DNA from: CAYJRR01 sp964372275 [NCBI: uncultured bacterium]
GTDB lineage: Bacteria > CAYJRR01
Direction of reading: 5' to 3'
Length of the DNA: 9,177 nt
Assembly (NCBI GenBank): GCA_964372275.1
Contig: CAYJRR010000041.1
Location: 1 to 9,177 of the forward strand
Position 1 is the stretch's first letter, and every line of letters begins with the position of its first letter. The position numbers and the translations under genes were made by a program. Shown in pieces: positions 1-5,510 of the stretch. Below the pieces are notes generated by a model. That model saw nothing but the letters and a program-made list of their open reading frames with translations, had not been told where the DNA came from and did no database searches.

Positions 1-434
1 AGGAGGGGTTGCGGCGGCTCGCCGCGGCCGGAACGGTGGCGGTGCTGCTCCCCGGAGCGTCGCTCTTCCTCGGCGAACCGCCGCCCGACGCCGGCCGGCT
101 GCGCGCCGCGGGGGTGCGCATCGCGATCTCGACCGACTTGAATCCCGGGACCTCGCCGACCGAGAACCTCCCGCTGATGACGACGCTCGCCTGCTCGGCG
201 CGGACGCTCTCGATCGACGAGGCGCTCCTCGCCGTCACCCGCCACGCCGCCGCGGCGATCGCCCGCGACGACCTCGGCTCGATCGAGCCGGGGAAGCAGG
301 CCGACCTGGTGGTGTGGGACGCCCCGTCGCTGGAGCACATCCCCTGGCACGTCGGGGCGCCCCATGCGGCGTTGGTCGTGAAGCGCGGCGCCGTCGTCCT
401 GGAACGCGACGCCGCGCCCGACTGCCGGCCTTAG
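1..434 (+). CDS. hutI: Imidazolonepropionase, C-terminal part (partial at 5' end)
   Basis: The gene enters from the left edge; the first whole codon in frame begins at base 3 and it ends with TAG at 432-434, leaving about 143 residues of a protein normally near 400. HutI hydrolyses 4-imidazolone-5-propanoate to N-formimino-L-glutamate, the third step of histidine degradation, in the cytosol. Visible are the family's 'GTVAVLLPGA' strand, the 'STDLNPGTSP' motif whose Asp is a metal/catalytic residue, the 'LACS' helix, and the closing amidohydrolase signature 'GSIEPGKQADLVVW'. No other hut gene is in the window; any would lie upstream. The TTG at 9 is an internal codon, not a start. The stop overlaps that of the convergent minus-strand gene by four bases. 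Identification is confident from the motif set; the N-terminal metal-binding HxH lies outside the window. Confidence 0.93.
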   Translation, partial: EGLRRLAAAGTVAVLLPGASLFLGEPPPDAGRLRAAGVRIAISTDLNPGTSPTENLPLMTTLACSARTLSIDEALLAVTRHAAAAIARDDLGSIEPGKQADLVVWDAPSLEHIPWHVGAPHAALVVKRGAVVLERDAAPDCRP

Positions 435-691
435 GGCTTGGTCTCCTCCGACGCCGGCGCCGCCGCATCGGCCGGAGCGGATTGCGCGGGGGCGGTCGCC
501 CCGGGGGCCGTGGCCGGCGCGTCCTTCTTGTGGCAGGCGTGCTTGCCGCCGAAGCATCCCAGCACCGCGAGCACACCGCCGAGAAGGGCGACCGCGAAGA
601 GGCCCTTCACCAGGCAGTAGCCCTTCCCGTGCCGCGCGCAGCCCTTCGAGCTCTCCGCCGACTCCGCCCCCGCCGTCTGTTGGGTCTCCAT
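431..691 (-). CDS. Small cysteine-containing single-span membrane protein, unknown function
   Basis: An 86-residue protein I cannot assign to a family. It starts at ATG 691-689, behind a strong AAGGAGG Shine-Dalgarno (704-698) with 6-nt spacing, so it is very likely translated. Layout: a short polar N-terminus with Cys18 and Cys26 around basic/His residues, one hydrophobic segment about residues 28-48 ('LFAVALLGGVLAVLGCFGG' core), then Cys46 and Cys53 with 'HACHKK', and an Ala/Pro-rich tail (57-86). Four Cys and three His cluster at the two ends of the membrane segment, which could bind metal or form disulfides; this is inference. It follows the ECF sigma/anti-sigma pair on the same strand after a 55-base gap, so it is probably the last gene of that operon and may be a target or accessory sensor. 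Its stop overlaps hutI's by four bases. Confidence 0.75.
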   Translation of the reverse strand: METQQTAGAESAESSKGCARHGKGYCLVKGLFAVALLGGVLAVLGCFGGKHACHKKDAPATAPGATAPAQSAPADAAAPASEETKP

Positions 692-697
692 GGCCGT

Positions 698-704
698 CCT
701 CCTT
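698..704 (-). promoter_or_regulatory. Ribosome binding site of the small membrane protein
   Basis: On the minus strand this reads AAGGAGG, a near-perfect Shine-Dalgarno, six bases before ATG 691. It supports translation of the otherwise unrecognised 86-residue gene. Confidence 0.75.
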
Positions 705-746
705 CGTATTGCCTACGGAGATACAGATCCGCGCCCGGCCGATTCG

Positions 747-986
747 TTACAGCCCTTCGCTCGGCGGCTTCTTTGCCCGCAGTTCCTGGAGGATGCGGTC
801 GCAGAGGGCGTCCGGCGGGGGCTCGGGTTCGAGCCGCGACACCGCCTCGGCGGTCTGCTCGATCTGGCGGTCGTAGACCCGGCAGGCGGGGCAGAACCAC
901 AGATGCGCGCGGGTGAGCCAGCGGCGCCACCACGGGCCCGCGATCGCCTCTCCGGACACCTCGCCGATGGCATGCCGGCAGCTCAC
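747..986 (-). CDS. Short zinc-finger anti-sigma factor
   Basis: A 79-residue protein starting at GTG 986-984, which overlaps the TGA of the upstream sigma gene by four bases (GTGA), with AAGGAGG (1000-994) seven bases ahead. The start is fixed by this site; an open frame extends much further upstream but only as a low-complexity shadow of the sigma gene. Residues 28-35 form the H-x3-C-x2-C zinc-binding motif ('HLWFCPAC') typical of ZAS-type anti-sigma factors, with Cys3 near the N-terminus as a likely additional ligand. Such proteins sequester their cognate ECF sigma factor and release it when zinc/thiol ligands are oxidised or another signal acts. There is no membrane segment and no periplasmic domain, so it is predicted to be soluble and to sense a cytoplasmic signal. 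Coupling to the sigma gene implies near-stoichiometric synthesis. Confidence 0.88.
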   Translation of the reverse strand: MSCRHAIGEVSGEAIAGPWWRRWLTRAHLWFCPACRVYDRQIEQTAEAVSRLEPEPPPDALCDRILQELRAKKPPSEGL

Positions 987-1621
987 GTCGTTTCCTCCTT
1001 CAGGTGACGGTGCAACGCCTCGCGCAGCCGCGCTCGGCCGCGGTGCAGAAGGACGCGCTGATGCCCGTCCGCGATCCCCAGGATCTCGCACGCCTCGTCG
1101 GCGCTCAATCCCTCCACGTCCCGCAGGACGACGACGGCGCGCGCCGCGTCGGGCAGGCGATCGATCTCGCGGCGCAGCAGGTCGCGCGTCTCCTTGCGCA
1201 GCAGCAGCTCCTCCGCCGAGGCCGGCGCCCACGGCGTCGGCAATTCGATCCATCGCCCGTTCGCGTCGAACAGTCGGTCGGCGAGGTCCCCTCCGGCGGC
1301 GTCCTCCCGGCCGTCCGGTCCGGCCGCTCCCAACGCCGAGAGCGGCACGCTTCGCCCCTCCCTCGCCGCCCGCCGGATCGCGCGGTTCACCAGGATGCGG
1401 AAGATCCACGTCTTGAGCGACGCGCGGCGCTCGAAGCCGGCGATCCCGTCGAGCACCGCGAGCCACGTCTCCTGTACCACCTCCTCCGCCACCGCGGCAT
1501 CGCGGACGAAGGAGCGCGCCAGGCGCAGCATCGACGCCGAATGCCGCCGCACCAGCCACCCGAGACCCTCCTCGTCGCCGCGGAGGACCCGGGCGACGAT
1601 CTCGGCGTCGGCGGGCGGCAC
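983..1621 (-). CDS. ECF (group 4) RNA polymerase sigma factor
   Basis: A 212-residue sigma-70 family protein with only regions 2 and 4. Region 2 spans about 20-88: 'AEEVVQETWLAVL' (45-57) corresponds to 2.2 and 'SLKTWIFRILVNRAIR' (68-83) to the -10 recognition helix. A long linker (about 89-136) holds a Trp/Pro-rich stretch ending 'PTPWAPASAEELL'. Region 4 (about 140-206) ends in a helix-turn-helix 'LSADEACEILGI...GHQRVLLHRGRARLR', where 'HQRVLLHR' replaces the more common 'GTVKSRLHR', a variant seen in some ECF groups. The start chosen is GTG 1621-1619 with GAGG five bases ahead; the frame stays open upstream into the lipoprotein gene, so a slightly earlier non-ATG start cannot be excluded. 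It redirects RNA polymerase to a stress regulon and is presumably held by the overlapping anti-sigma factor. Its own promoter targets were not identified. Confidence 0.93.
   Translation of the reverse strand: MPPADAEIVARVLRGDEEGLGWLVRRHSASMLRLARSFVRDAAVAEEVVQETWLAVLDGIAGFERRASLKTWIFRILVNRAIRRAAREGRSVPLSALGAAGPDGREDAAGGDLADRLFDANGRWIELPTPWAPASAEELLLRKETRDLLRREIDRLPDAARAVVVLRDVEGLSADEACEILGIADGHQRVLLHRGRARLREALHRHLKEETT
994..1000 (-). promoter_or_regulatory. Ribosome binding site that sets the anti-sigma start
   Basis: Minus-strand AAGGAGG inside the 3' end of the sigma gene, seven bases before GTG 986. It decides in favour of the 79-residue anti-sigma protein and shows coupled translation with the sigma factor. 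Confidence 0.75.
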
Positions 1622-1652
1622 GGGCGCCTCGTCGTCCGCGCCGATCGACCGG

Positions 1653-2402
1653 TCAGGAACCGCTGCCAGCGGCGCTCTCCGCCAGCTCGGAGGTGGCGCC
1701 GGTCGACCCGAAGTCGACGAGCTCCATCGTCGTGCCGTCGCTGGTGACCGACTTCACCGTCTCCGAGACCGGCACCGAGGGATGCACCCAGGAGGTCCCG
1801 GTGACGGTGATGAAGGCGATCTTCACCGTCGTCTTCGTCTCCAGCGTCTGCTTGAACGTCCCGGCCGGGACGGTGATGTCGGCGCGCGGAGAGTTGGGGT
1901 CGACGTTCCACTGCACCATCGACGCGAAGTTCTTCCCCATCATCATCTTCATCATCGACCCTTCGGGGGCCCGGAGATCGATCGTCTGCACCGGACCGTC
2001 GTCCGCCTTGGTGACGATCTTCTTCATCGCGTCGAGGGCGCTCTGCACCGTGGCGCTCGGGTCGTTGCTCACCTCCGGCACCTTCTCGTAGCAGACCTTG
2101 GCGATGCTGCGCGAACGCGGGTCCTGCCGGACCATCTCCAGCCAGACGCCGCAGTCGTCCTGTGCCACGACCGACATCTTCTCGAAGCCGATCTCCCCCT
2201 TCTTGTTCGTCACCCGGTAGAGCGCCCACTGCCCGACCTTCCAGGGCATCGGCTTCAGCGCCGACGGCGCCGGCGCGTCGTAGGACTTCGACTGCGCCAC
2301 GTGCTTCGACAGGACCGAATCGACCGCCGCCTGGTAGGTCGGCCGGATCTTGGGACCGCAGCCGGCCAACACGATCGTTGCAACGAGGACTGCCTTCTTC
2401 AT
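1653..2402 (-). CDS. Predicted lipoprotein, unknown function
   Basis: A 249-residue protein. The start at ATG 2402-2400 is preferred over one 22 codons upstream because it places a classical lipoprotein signal at the N-terminus (Lys2-Lys3, hydrophobic core, lipobox 'LAGC' with Cys15) and because GGGGGAG lies six bases before it. Gly at +2 gives no inner-membrane retention signal, so outer-membrane anchoring is likely if the cell is Gram-negative. The mature part has a 'KVGQWALYRV' segment (55-64), two further Cys (84, 104), a Met-rich run (150-155, five Met in six residues), 'VPAGTFKQT' (178-186) and 'WVHPSVPVSETVKS' (205-218), ending in a Ser/Ala-rich tail. The W-x-V-P-x-E-x-V-K arrangement resembles a loose group of uncharacterised beta-rich envelope proteins; I do not recognise the family firmly. 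It precedes the sigma gene by 31 bases on the same strand, so it may be the first gene of that operon. Confidence 0.85.
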   Translation of the reverse strand: MKKAVLVATIVLAGCGPKIRPTYQAAVDSVLSKHVAQSKSYDAPAPSALKPMPWKVGQWALYRVTNKKGEIGFEKMSVVAQDDCGVWLEMVRQDPRSRSIAKVCYEKVPEVSNDPSATVQSALDAMKKIVTKADDGPVQTIDLRAPEGSMMKMMMGKNFASMVQWNVDPNSPRADITVPAGTFKQTLETKTTVKIAFITVTGTSWVHPSVPVSETVKSVTSDGTTMELVDFGSTGATSELAESAAGSGS

Positions 2403-2408
2403 CGTGAT

Positions 2409-2415
2409 CTCCCCC
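2409..2415 (-). promoter_or_regulatory. Ribosome binding site of the lipoprotein gene
   Basis: Minus-strand GGGGGAG six bases before ATG 2402. It supports the start that gives a proper lipoprotein signal peptide. I saw no convincing -35/-10 pair upstream of it on this strand. Confidence 0.6.
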
Positions 2416-2460
2416 TTCGCATTGGAGCGCTGGTCCCGCCGAATACCACCACAATGTCTC

Positions 2461-2580
2461 CCCGTCACCTCCCGACTCGCCCTCCACTCCTCCTTCCACT
2501 CCCCGCTTCTCCTACTCCTTCTCCTCGAATCTCCTCATTCCTCCTACTCCTTCTCCTTTCCGCTACCCCTCGTCCTTCCC
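2461..2580. repeat. Polypyrimidine tract with a 17-bp direct repeat
   Basis: In these 120 bases about 103 are C or T on the plus strand (seven G and ten A by count), quite unlike the surrounding sequence. A 17-base unit, CTCCTACTCCTTCTCCT, occurs perfectly twice, at 2509-2525 and 2541-2557, a 32-base period. The tract fills most of the gap between the divergent lipoprotein and amidohydrolase genes. Read on the minus strand it is a purine-rich GGAGAAGG-type run. Such homopurine/homopyrimidine DNA can adopt unusual (triplex) structure and, as RNA, is unstructured. Whether it acts as leader, insulator or just slipped-strand expansion is not visible from sequence. Confidence 0.7.
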
Positions 2581-2613
2581 ACCATCGCCGTCCCGCAGTA
2601 CCGTCGCCCCCCG

Positions 2614-3951
2614 ATGTCGCCCCCCGCGGAACAACTCTTTCTCGCCGACCGCACCTTCCTCCCCGGCACCGACGGCGCCGAGGTTCGTGAAGGCATCGGC
2701 GTCCTCGAGCACAGCGGCGATATCGCCGCCGTGGGCCCGGCCGGCGAGCTGCGCCGCGCGCACCCCGACGCCGTGGCGGTCCCCCTCCCCGGCAAGGCGC
2801 TGCTCCCCGGCACCGTCTCCACCCACACCCACACCTTCCAATACCTGGTGCGCGGGTTCGGCGACGACCTCGACTTCTTCGACTGGCGCGAGAAGGGGAT
2901 CTATCGCTATTCGCTCAAGCTCGACGCCGACGGGATCCACACCGGCGCGCTGCTCGCCTTCGCGGAGCTGTTGCGCCACGGCACCACCACCGCCGTCGAC
3001 TTCTTCTACCTGAACGACCAGGCCAACGAGAACGCCGAGGCGGTGATCCAGGCTGCGCGCGACGTCGGGATCCGCGTGGTTCTCGCCCGCTGCCTCTACG
3101 ACTGGGACGGCGCTCCGGCGAAGTATCGGGAGACGGTCCCCGTCGCCCGCCGGAACGTCGAGGCGCTGGTCGACAAGTACCGCCACGACCGCATGGCGCA
3201 GGCGCACCCCGCCCCCCACTCCCCGCACGGCGCGTCGGCCGAGATGATCCGCGCCGGCGCCGAGATCGCCCGCGACCGCCGCGTGCCGCTGCACATCCAC
3301 GTCGCCGAGGGCCGCTACGAGGTCGAGGAGACGGTGGCGAAGCACCGGCTCACACCGATGCGCTGGCTCGCGTCGCTCGGCGTGCTCGACGCCCGATGCC
3401 TCGCCGTCCACGGCGTCTGGCTCGACGACGGCGAGCTCGACCTCTTGAAGGAGCGCGGCGCCGCCCTCTCCTACAACCCCTCGTCGAACATGTTCCTCGG
3501 CGACGGGATCACCCCGATCCCGAAGTGGATCGCGCGCGGCATCCCCGTGACCCTCGGCGTCGACGGCGGCTGCAGCAACAACCAGGCCTCGATCTTCGGC
3601 GAGATGCGAACCTGCGCCCTGCTCCAGAAGGTGAACGCGCTGGACGCCCGCGCCGTCACCGCCGAGCAGGTCTTCGCCATGGGCACCTCCAACGCCGCCG
3701 GCGCGTTGGGCCTCCCGATCGGCTCGATCGCCCCCGGCCGGCGCGCCGACTTCGTCACCCTCGACCTCGCCGACCTGTCGCTGCTCCCCGCCCAGCAACT
3801 GCGGAAGAACGTCGTCTACGCCCAGTCCGCCAAAGCGGTGCGCGACGTCTTCGTCGACGGCCGGCGGGTGGTGGCGGAGGGACGGCTGACGTCGATGGAG
3901 GAAGGCGCCATCGCCGAACGGGTCGCTCGGCTGACGGCGGGCTGGACCTGA
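2614..3951 (+). CDS. Amidohydrolase (COG0402), methylthioadenosine/S-adenosylhomocysteine deaminase-like
   Basis: A 445-residue metal-dependent hydrolase of usual family length. An N-terminal beta-sandwich part (1-65) leads into the TIM barrel at 'PGTVSTHTHTF', whose H71-x-H73 binds metal. Further ligands and catalytic residues appear as H229 in 'LHIHVAE' (226-232), H266 in 'AVHGVWLDDGE', and D317 in 'GVDGGCSNN' (315-323). 'SYNPSSNMFLGDGITPIPKW' is the substrate-loop pattern shared by MTA/SAH deaminases, guanine deaminase and s-triazine hydrolases, and 'GSIAPGRRADFVTLDL' closes the sandwich. It probably deaminates a purine-like or related ring; the exact substrate cannot be set from sequence. 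ATG 2614 is chosen because the family's N-terminus starts a few residues later; there is no purine-rich ribosome site before it, as the upstream DNA is polypyrimidine. The frame is open further upstream, but that translation is low-complexity. The gene appears monocistronic and converges on the ATPase gene. Confidence 0.88.
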   Translation: MSPPAEQLFLADRTFLPGTDGAEVREGIGVLEHSGDIAAVGPAGELRRAHPDAVAVPLPGKALLPGTVSTHTHTFQYLVRGFGDDLDFFDWREKGIYRYSLKLDADGIHTGALLAFAELLRHGTTTAVDFFYLNDQANENAEAVIQAARDVGIRVVLARCLYDWDGAPAKYRETVPVARRNVEALVDKYRHDRMAQAHPAPHSPHGASAEMIRAGAEIARDRRVPLHIHVAEGRYEVEETVAKHRLTPMRWLASLGVLDARCLAVHGVWLDDGELDLLKERGAALSYNPSSNMFLGDGITPIPKWIARGIPVTLGVDGGCSNNQASIFGEMRTCALLQKVNALDARAVTAEQVFAMGTSNAAGALGLPIGSIAPGRRADFVTLDLADLSLLPAQQLRKNVVYAQSAKAVRDVFVDGRRVVAEGRLTSMEEGAIAERVARLTAGWT

Positions 3952-4002
3952 GCCGGACCCGACGAACCGATCCGTGTCGGTAGCCGTAGCGGTATCCGAT
4001 CC

Positions 4003-4021
4003 GACCCGATCGGATCGGGTC
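4003..4021. terminator. Hairpin between convergent genes, possible bidirectional terminator
   Basis: GACCCGAT and ATCGGGTC form a perfect 8-bp stem with a 3-base loop, midway in the 90-base gap between two convergent stops (3951 and 4042). A competing 8-bp stem pairs 3996-4003 with 4011-4018. There is no U-tract on either side, so if it terminates transcription it is not a classical intrinsic terminator. Confidence 0.35.
4008..4018 (+). repeat. Left copy of an 11-bp repeat flanking the ATPase gene
   Basis: GATCGGATCGG occurs here and again at 5288-5298, bracketing the ATPase gene. A 10-base inverted match (ATCCGATCCG at 3994-4003 against CGGATCGGAT at 5286-5295) adds to it. The unit is itself a near-tandem of GATCGG, so chance is a real alternative in GC-rich DNA. 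This copy overlaps the hairpin at the gene's 3' end. Confidence 0.4.
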
Positions 4022-4041
4022 TGACCGCTGACGGCCTGTGA

Positions 4042-5208
4042 TCAGAAGAGCCGGCCTTGCTTGAGAAGCGCGCAGAATGCGGCAACCGGCAGGACCTCGA
4101 TGCCGTCTGGGAGCCGCATCTCGTCGCGGCCCGGATGGACCAGGATCCTCCGCCTCAGTCCGGACAGCGGCTCGATCGCCTTCAGGCCCTTGATCCAATC
4201 GGCGCGGAACCGGCGGCCGGATTTCGCCTCGATCGCCACGAACGACCGGCCCTTCTTCAGCAGGAAATCGACCTCGATTCCTTTCGCCTCGGTAGGGGAC
4301 CAGTAGTACATCTCGTCGAACAGATCCCGGTAGCTCCGATAGGCGCGAAGAATCTGGGCGGTCCATGCTTCGAACAGCGCCCCCTGTTCTTCTCCGGCGA
4401 CGGGTCCGAAGTCGCCTCTGGCGGCACGCGCGATACCGTTGTCGGCCCAATACAGCTTCGGATGCCTGCGCTCGCGCAGGCGGAGCTTGGCCTCGAAGCC
4501 GGGGAGCTCGAAGGCGAGCAGGGTGTCTTTCAGGATCTCGACGTACGAGGCGACCGTGGTCCGTTCGACGCCGCACTCCCGCGCAATCGACGAGACGCTC
4601 AGGATCTGACCGTTCAGGAGACCGGCGACGGGGAGGAACCGGACGAATCCCCCCAGGTTCCGGACGAGCGCCTCGGCCTGGATCTCCTCCTTCAGATAGG
4701 TCTGGACGTAGGTCTTCAGGCGCAGCTTTCGCTCCGACGGATCGCTGGCGACCACCAGGGGAAGCGTTCCCGACTCCAGCGCCCGTTGCAGGTCGAAGTC
4801 CGCCCCCATCTCCTCGGGGACGAGCGGCAGCATCTCGCGGAGCAGCGCCCGCCCCGCCAGGAGGTTTGCTCCGCCGCGCCTGAGTTTCCGCGCGCTGGAG
4901 CCGGTAAGGATGAACCGTAGTTTCCTCGTCTCGAGGAGCCGGTGAACGTCGTTCAGAAGGTTGGGGAGCCGCTGAATCTCGTCCACGAAGATCCACGCTC
5001 CGGGAGAGGCCATCCGCTCCACGAGTCCGGAGAAAACGGCGGGATCGGCGAGAATCCGCTGATAGAGGCCCTCGTCGAGAAGATCGATCCGCGGGGCTTC
5101 GGTGAACTCCCTTCCGACCCAGGTGCTCTTCCCCGACCCACGGACGCCGAACAGGAAGAACGAGCTTTTCGGGCGCTCCAGCATCCGGCGGTAGGAGACG
5201 TACGCCAT
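4042..5208 (-). CDS. AAA_14/DUF4143 family ATPase
   Basis: A 388-residue protein when started at ATG 5208-5206. The order of parts is N-terminal 'AYVSYRRMLERPKSSFFLFG', the typical beginning of this family; Walker A 'GVRGSGKST' (21-29); Walker B 'WIFVDEIQRLP' (72-82, D76-E77); a sensor-like 'LTGSSARKL' (101-109) and 'LLAGRAL'; a middle winged-helix-like part with 'SVSSIARECGVERTTVASYVEIL'-type helices; and a C-terminal DUF4143 part where 'YYWSPTEAKGIEVDFLL' and 'FVAIEAKSG' give the E-x-D...E-x-K pattern of a PD-(D/E)xK nuclease-like fold. The frame is open to ATG 5370, giving 54 more residues, but the extra part does not look like the family. Members are common, mobile and functionally uncharacterised; no toxin or antitoxin partner is adjacent. 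The gene looks less GC-rich than its neighbours, which suggests acquisition. All core motifs are intact. Confidence 0.9.
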   Translation of the reverse strand: MAYVSYRRMLERPKSSFFLFGVRGSGKSTWVGREFTEAPRIDLLDEGLYQRILADPAVFSGLVERMASPGAWIFVDEIQRLPNLLNDVHRLLETRKLRFILTGSSARKLRRGGANLLAGRALLREMLPLVPEEMGADFDLQRALESGTLPLVVASDPSERKLRLKTYVQTYLKEEIQAEALVRNLGGFVRFLPVAGLLNGQILSVSSIARECGVERTTVASYVEILKDTLLAFELPGFEAKLRLRERRHPKLYWADNGIARAARGDFGPVAGEEQGALFEAWTAQILRAYRSYRDLFDEMYYWSPTEAKGIEVDFLLKKGRSFVAIEAKSGRRFRADWIKGLKAIEPLSGLRRRILVHPGRDEMRLPDGIEVLPVAAFCALLKQGRLF

Positions 5209-5220
5209 GGCTGATCTCAT

Positions 5221-5249
5221 ATTTCGTCGAAAATTGAGATCGATGTCAA
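5221..5249 (-). promoter_or_regulatory. Possible promoter of the ATPase gene
   Basis: On the minus strand a perfect TTGACA (5249-5244) is followed after 17 bases by CGAAAT (5226-5221), a poor -10 match (3 of 6). Transcription would start almost at the ATG at 5208, giving a very short or absent leader, which agrees with the lack of a clear ribosome site there. A better-looking TATGAG lies 22 bases from the -35, which is too far. Confidence 0.3.
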
Positions 5250-5287
5250 CGAGCATCGATCGTGGATCGGCGCCAGACTGCGGCACG

Positions 5288-5298
5288 GATCGGATCGG
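5288..5298 (+). repeat. Right copy of the 11-bp repeat flanking the ATPase gene
   Basis: GATCGGATCGG, identical and in the same orientation as 4008-4018. It lies 80 bases upstream of the ATPase start codon. The pair could be a footprint of insertion or coincidental GATCGG repetition. Confidence 0.4.
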
Positions 5299-5413
5299 CC
5301 TCGGCCGGTTCGGTCGTCGTCCTTCCAGTAAGGACAAGATGTCGAGAAAACGGTCGTCCACGAAGGACAAGGTTCAAACGCGAGGGGAGTCGGGTCCCCG
5401 CAACCCGGGAACT

Positions 5414-5454
5414 GCGCCGGCCCGGGGTTCGCTTGACGGCCGGGGGGCCGGCGC
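5414..5454. repeat. 10-bp inverted repeat around the -35 element
   Basis: GCGCCGGCCC (5414-5423) and its exact complement GGGCCGGCGC (5445-5454) flank the -35 hexamer of the operon promoter with a 21-base centre. A smaller perfect repeat, GCCGG/CCGGC (5439-5443/5448-5452), lies in the promoter spacer. The placement would suit an operator, although GC-only palindromes arise easily in such DNA. Confidence 0.35.
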
Positions 5455-5461
5455 GTAGCAT
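5433..5461 (+). promoter_or_regulatory. Sigma70-like promoter of the phosphonate operon
   Basis: TTGACG (5433-5438, 5 of 6 to consensus) and TAGCAT (5456-5461, 4 of 6) are separated by exactly 17 bases. The expected start near 5468 gives a leader of about 43 bases to ATG 5511. This is the best housekeeping-type promoter match I found in the window and it faces the right gene group. Confidence 0.6.
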
Positions 5462-5510
5462 GCCCGGCCGCCCGACGTCCCCCTGAAGTGGCCGAAGGGC
5501 GCGAAGAGAC

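Larger units (their letters stand above)
5209..5510. other. Divergent intergenic region (302 bases)
   Basis: This gap separates the leftward ATPase gene from the rightward phosphonate operon. Its left end (about 5211-5260) is clearly more AT-rich and may carry the ATPase promoter. The middle holds partial direct repeats: CGGTCGTC at 5311-5318 and 5351-5358, and AAGGACAAG at 5330-5338 and 5363-5371, with a small 6-bp hairpin (5319-5324/5330-5335). The right end carries the operon promoter and an inverted repeat. Minus-strand reading can continue in frame from the ATPase gene to 5370, but I see no convincing protein there. Confidence 0.6.

Noticed and set aside
747-1559. Longer 270-residue version of the anti-sigma protein
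   Set aside because: The first ~190 residues are Arg/Gly/Ala filler read out of frame from the sigma gene. The GTG at 986 with a perfect ribosome site and four-base overlap is the real start.
2509-2557. The 17-bp repeats as a CRISPR array
   Set aside because: Only two copies, both pyrimidine-rich low-complexity DNA, a 15-base gap and no cas genes.
1194-2690. 498-residue plus-strand open frame through the sigma and lipoprotein genes
   Set aside because: Composition is Arg/Ser/His low-complexity and it crosses the polypyrimidine tract; the minus strand has clear sigma and lipoprotein signatures.
2563-3798. 411-residue minus-strand open frame opposite the amidohydrolase
   Set aside because: Low-complexity Val/Gly/Asp-rich translation with no recognisable domain; the plus-strand frame has all family motifs.
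2614-3951. Amidohydrolase as HutF (formimidoylglutamate deiminase) because hutI is nearby
   Set aside because: The HutF hallmarks (an 'HSHAFQR'-type first motif and its characteristic SDS segment) are absent; the 'YNPSSN...GVDGG' motifs fit MTA/SAH deaminase relatives better, and the two genes are separated by an opposing operon.
4042-5208. ATPase as part of a toxin-antitoxin or defence pair
   Set aside because: No partner gene lies in the 90-base gap on one side or the 302-base gap on the other; the assignment rests on the ATPase family alone.
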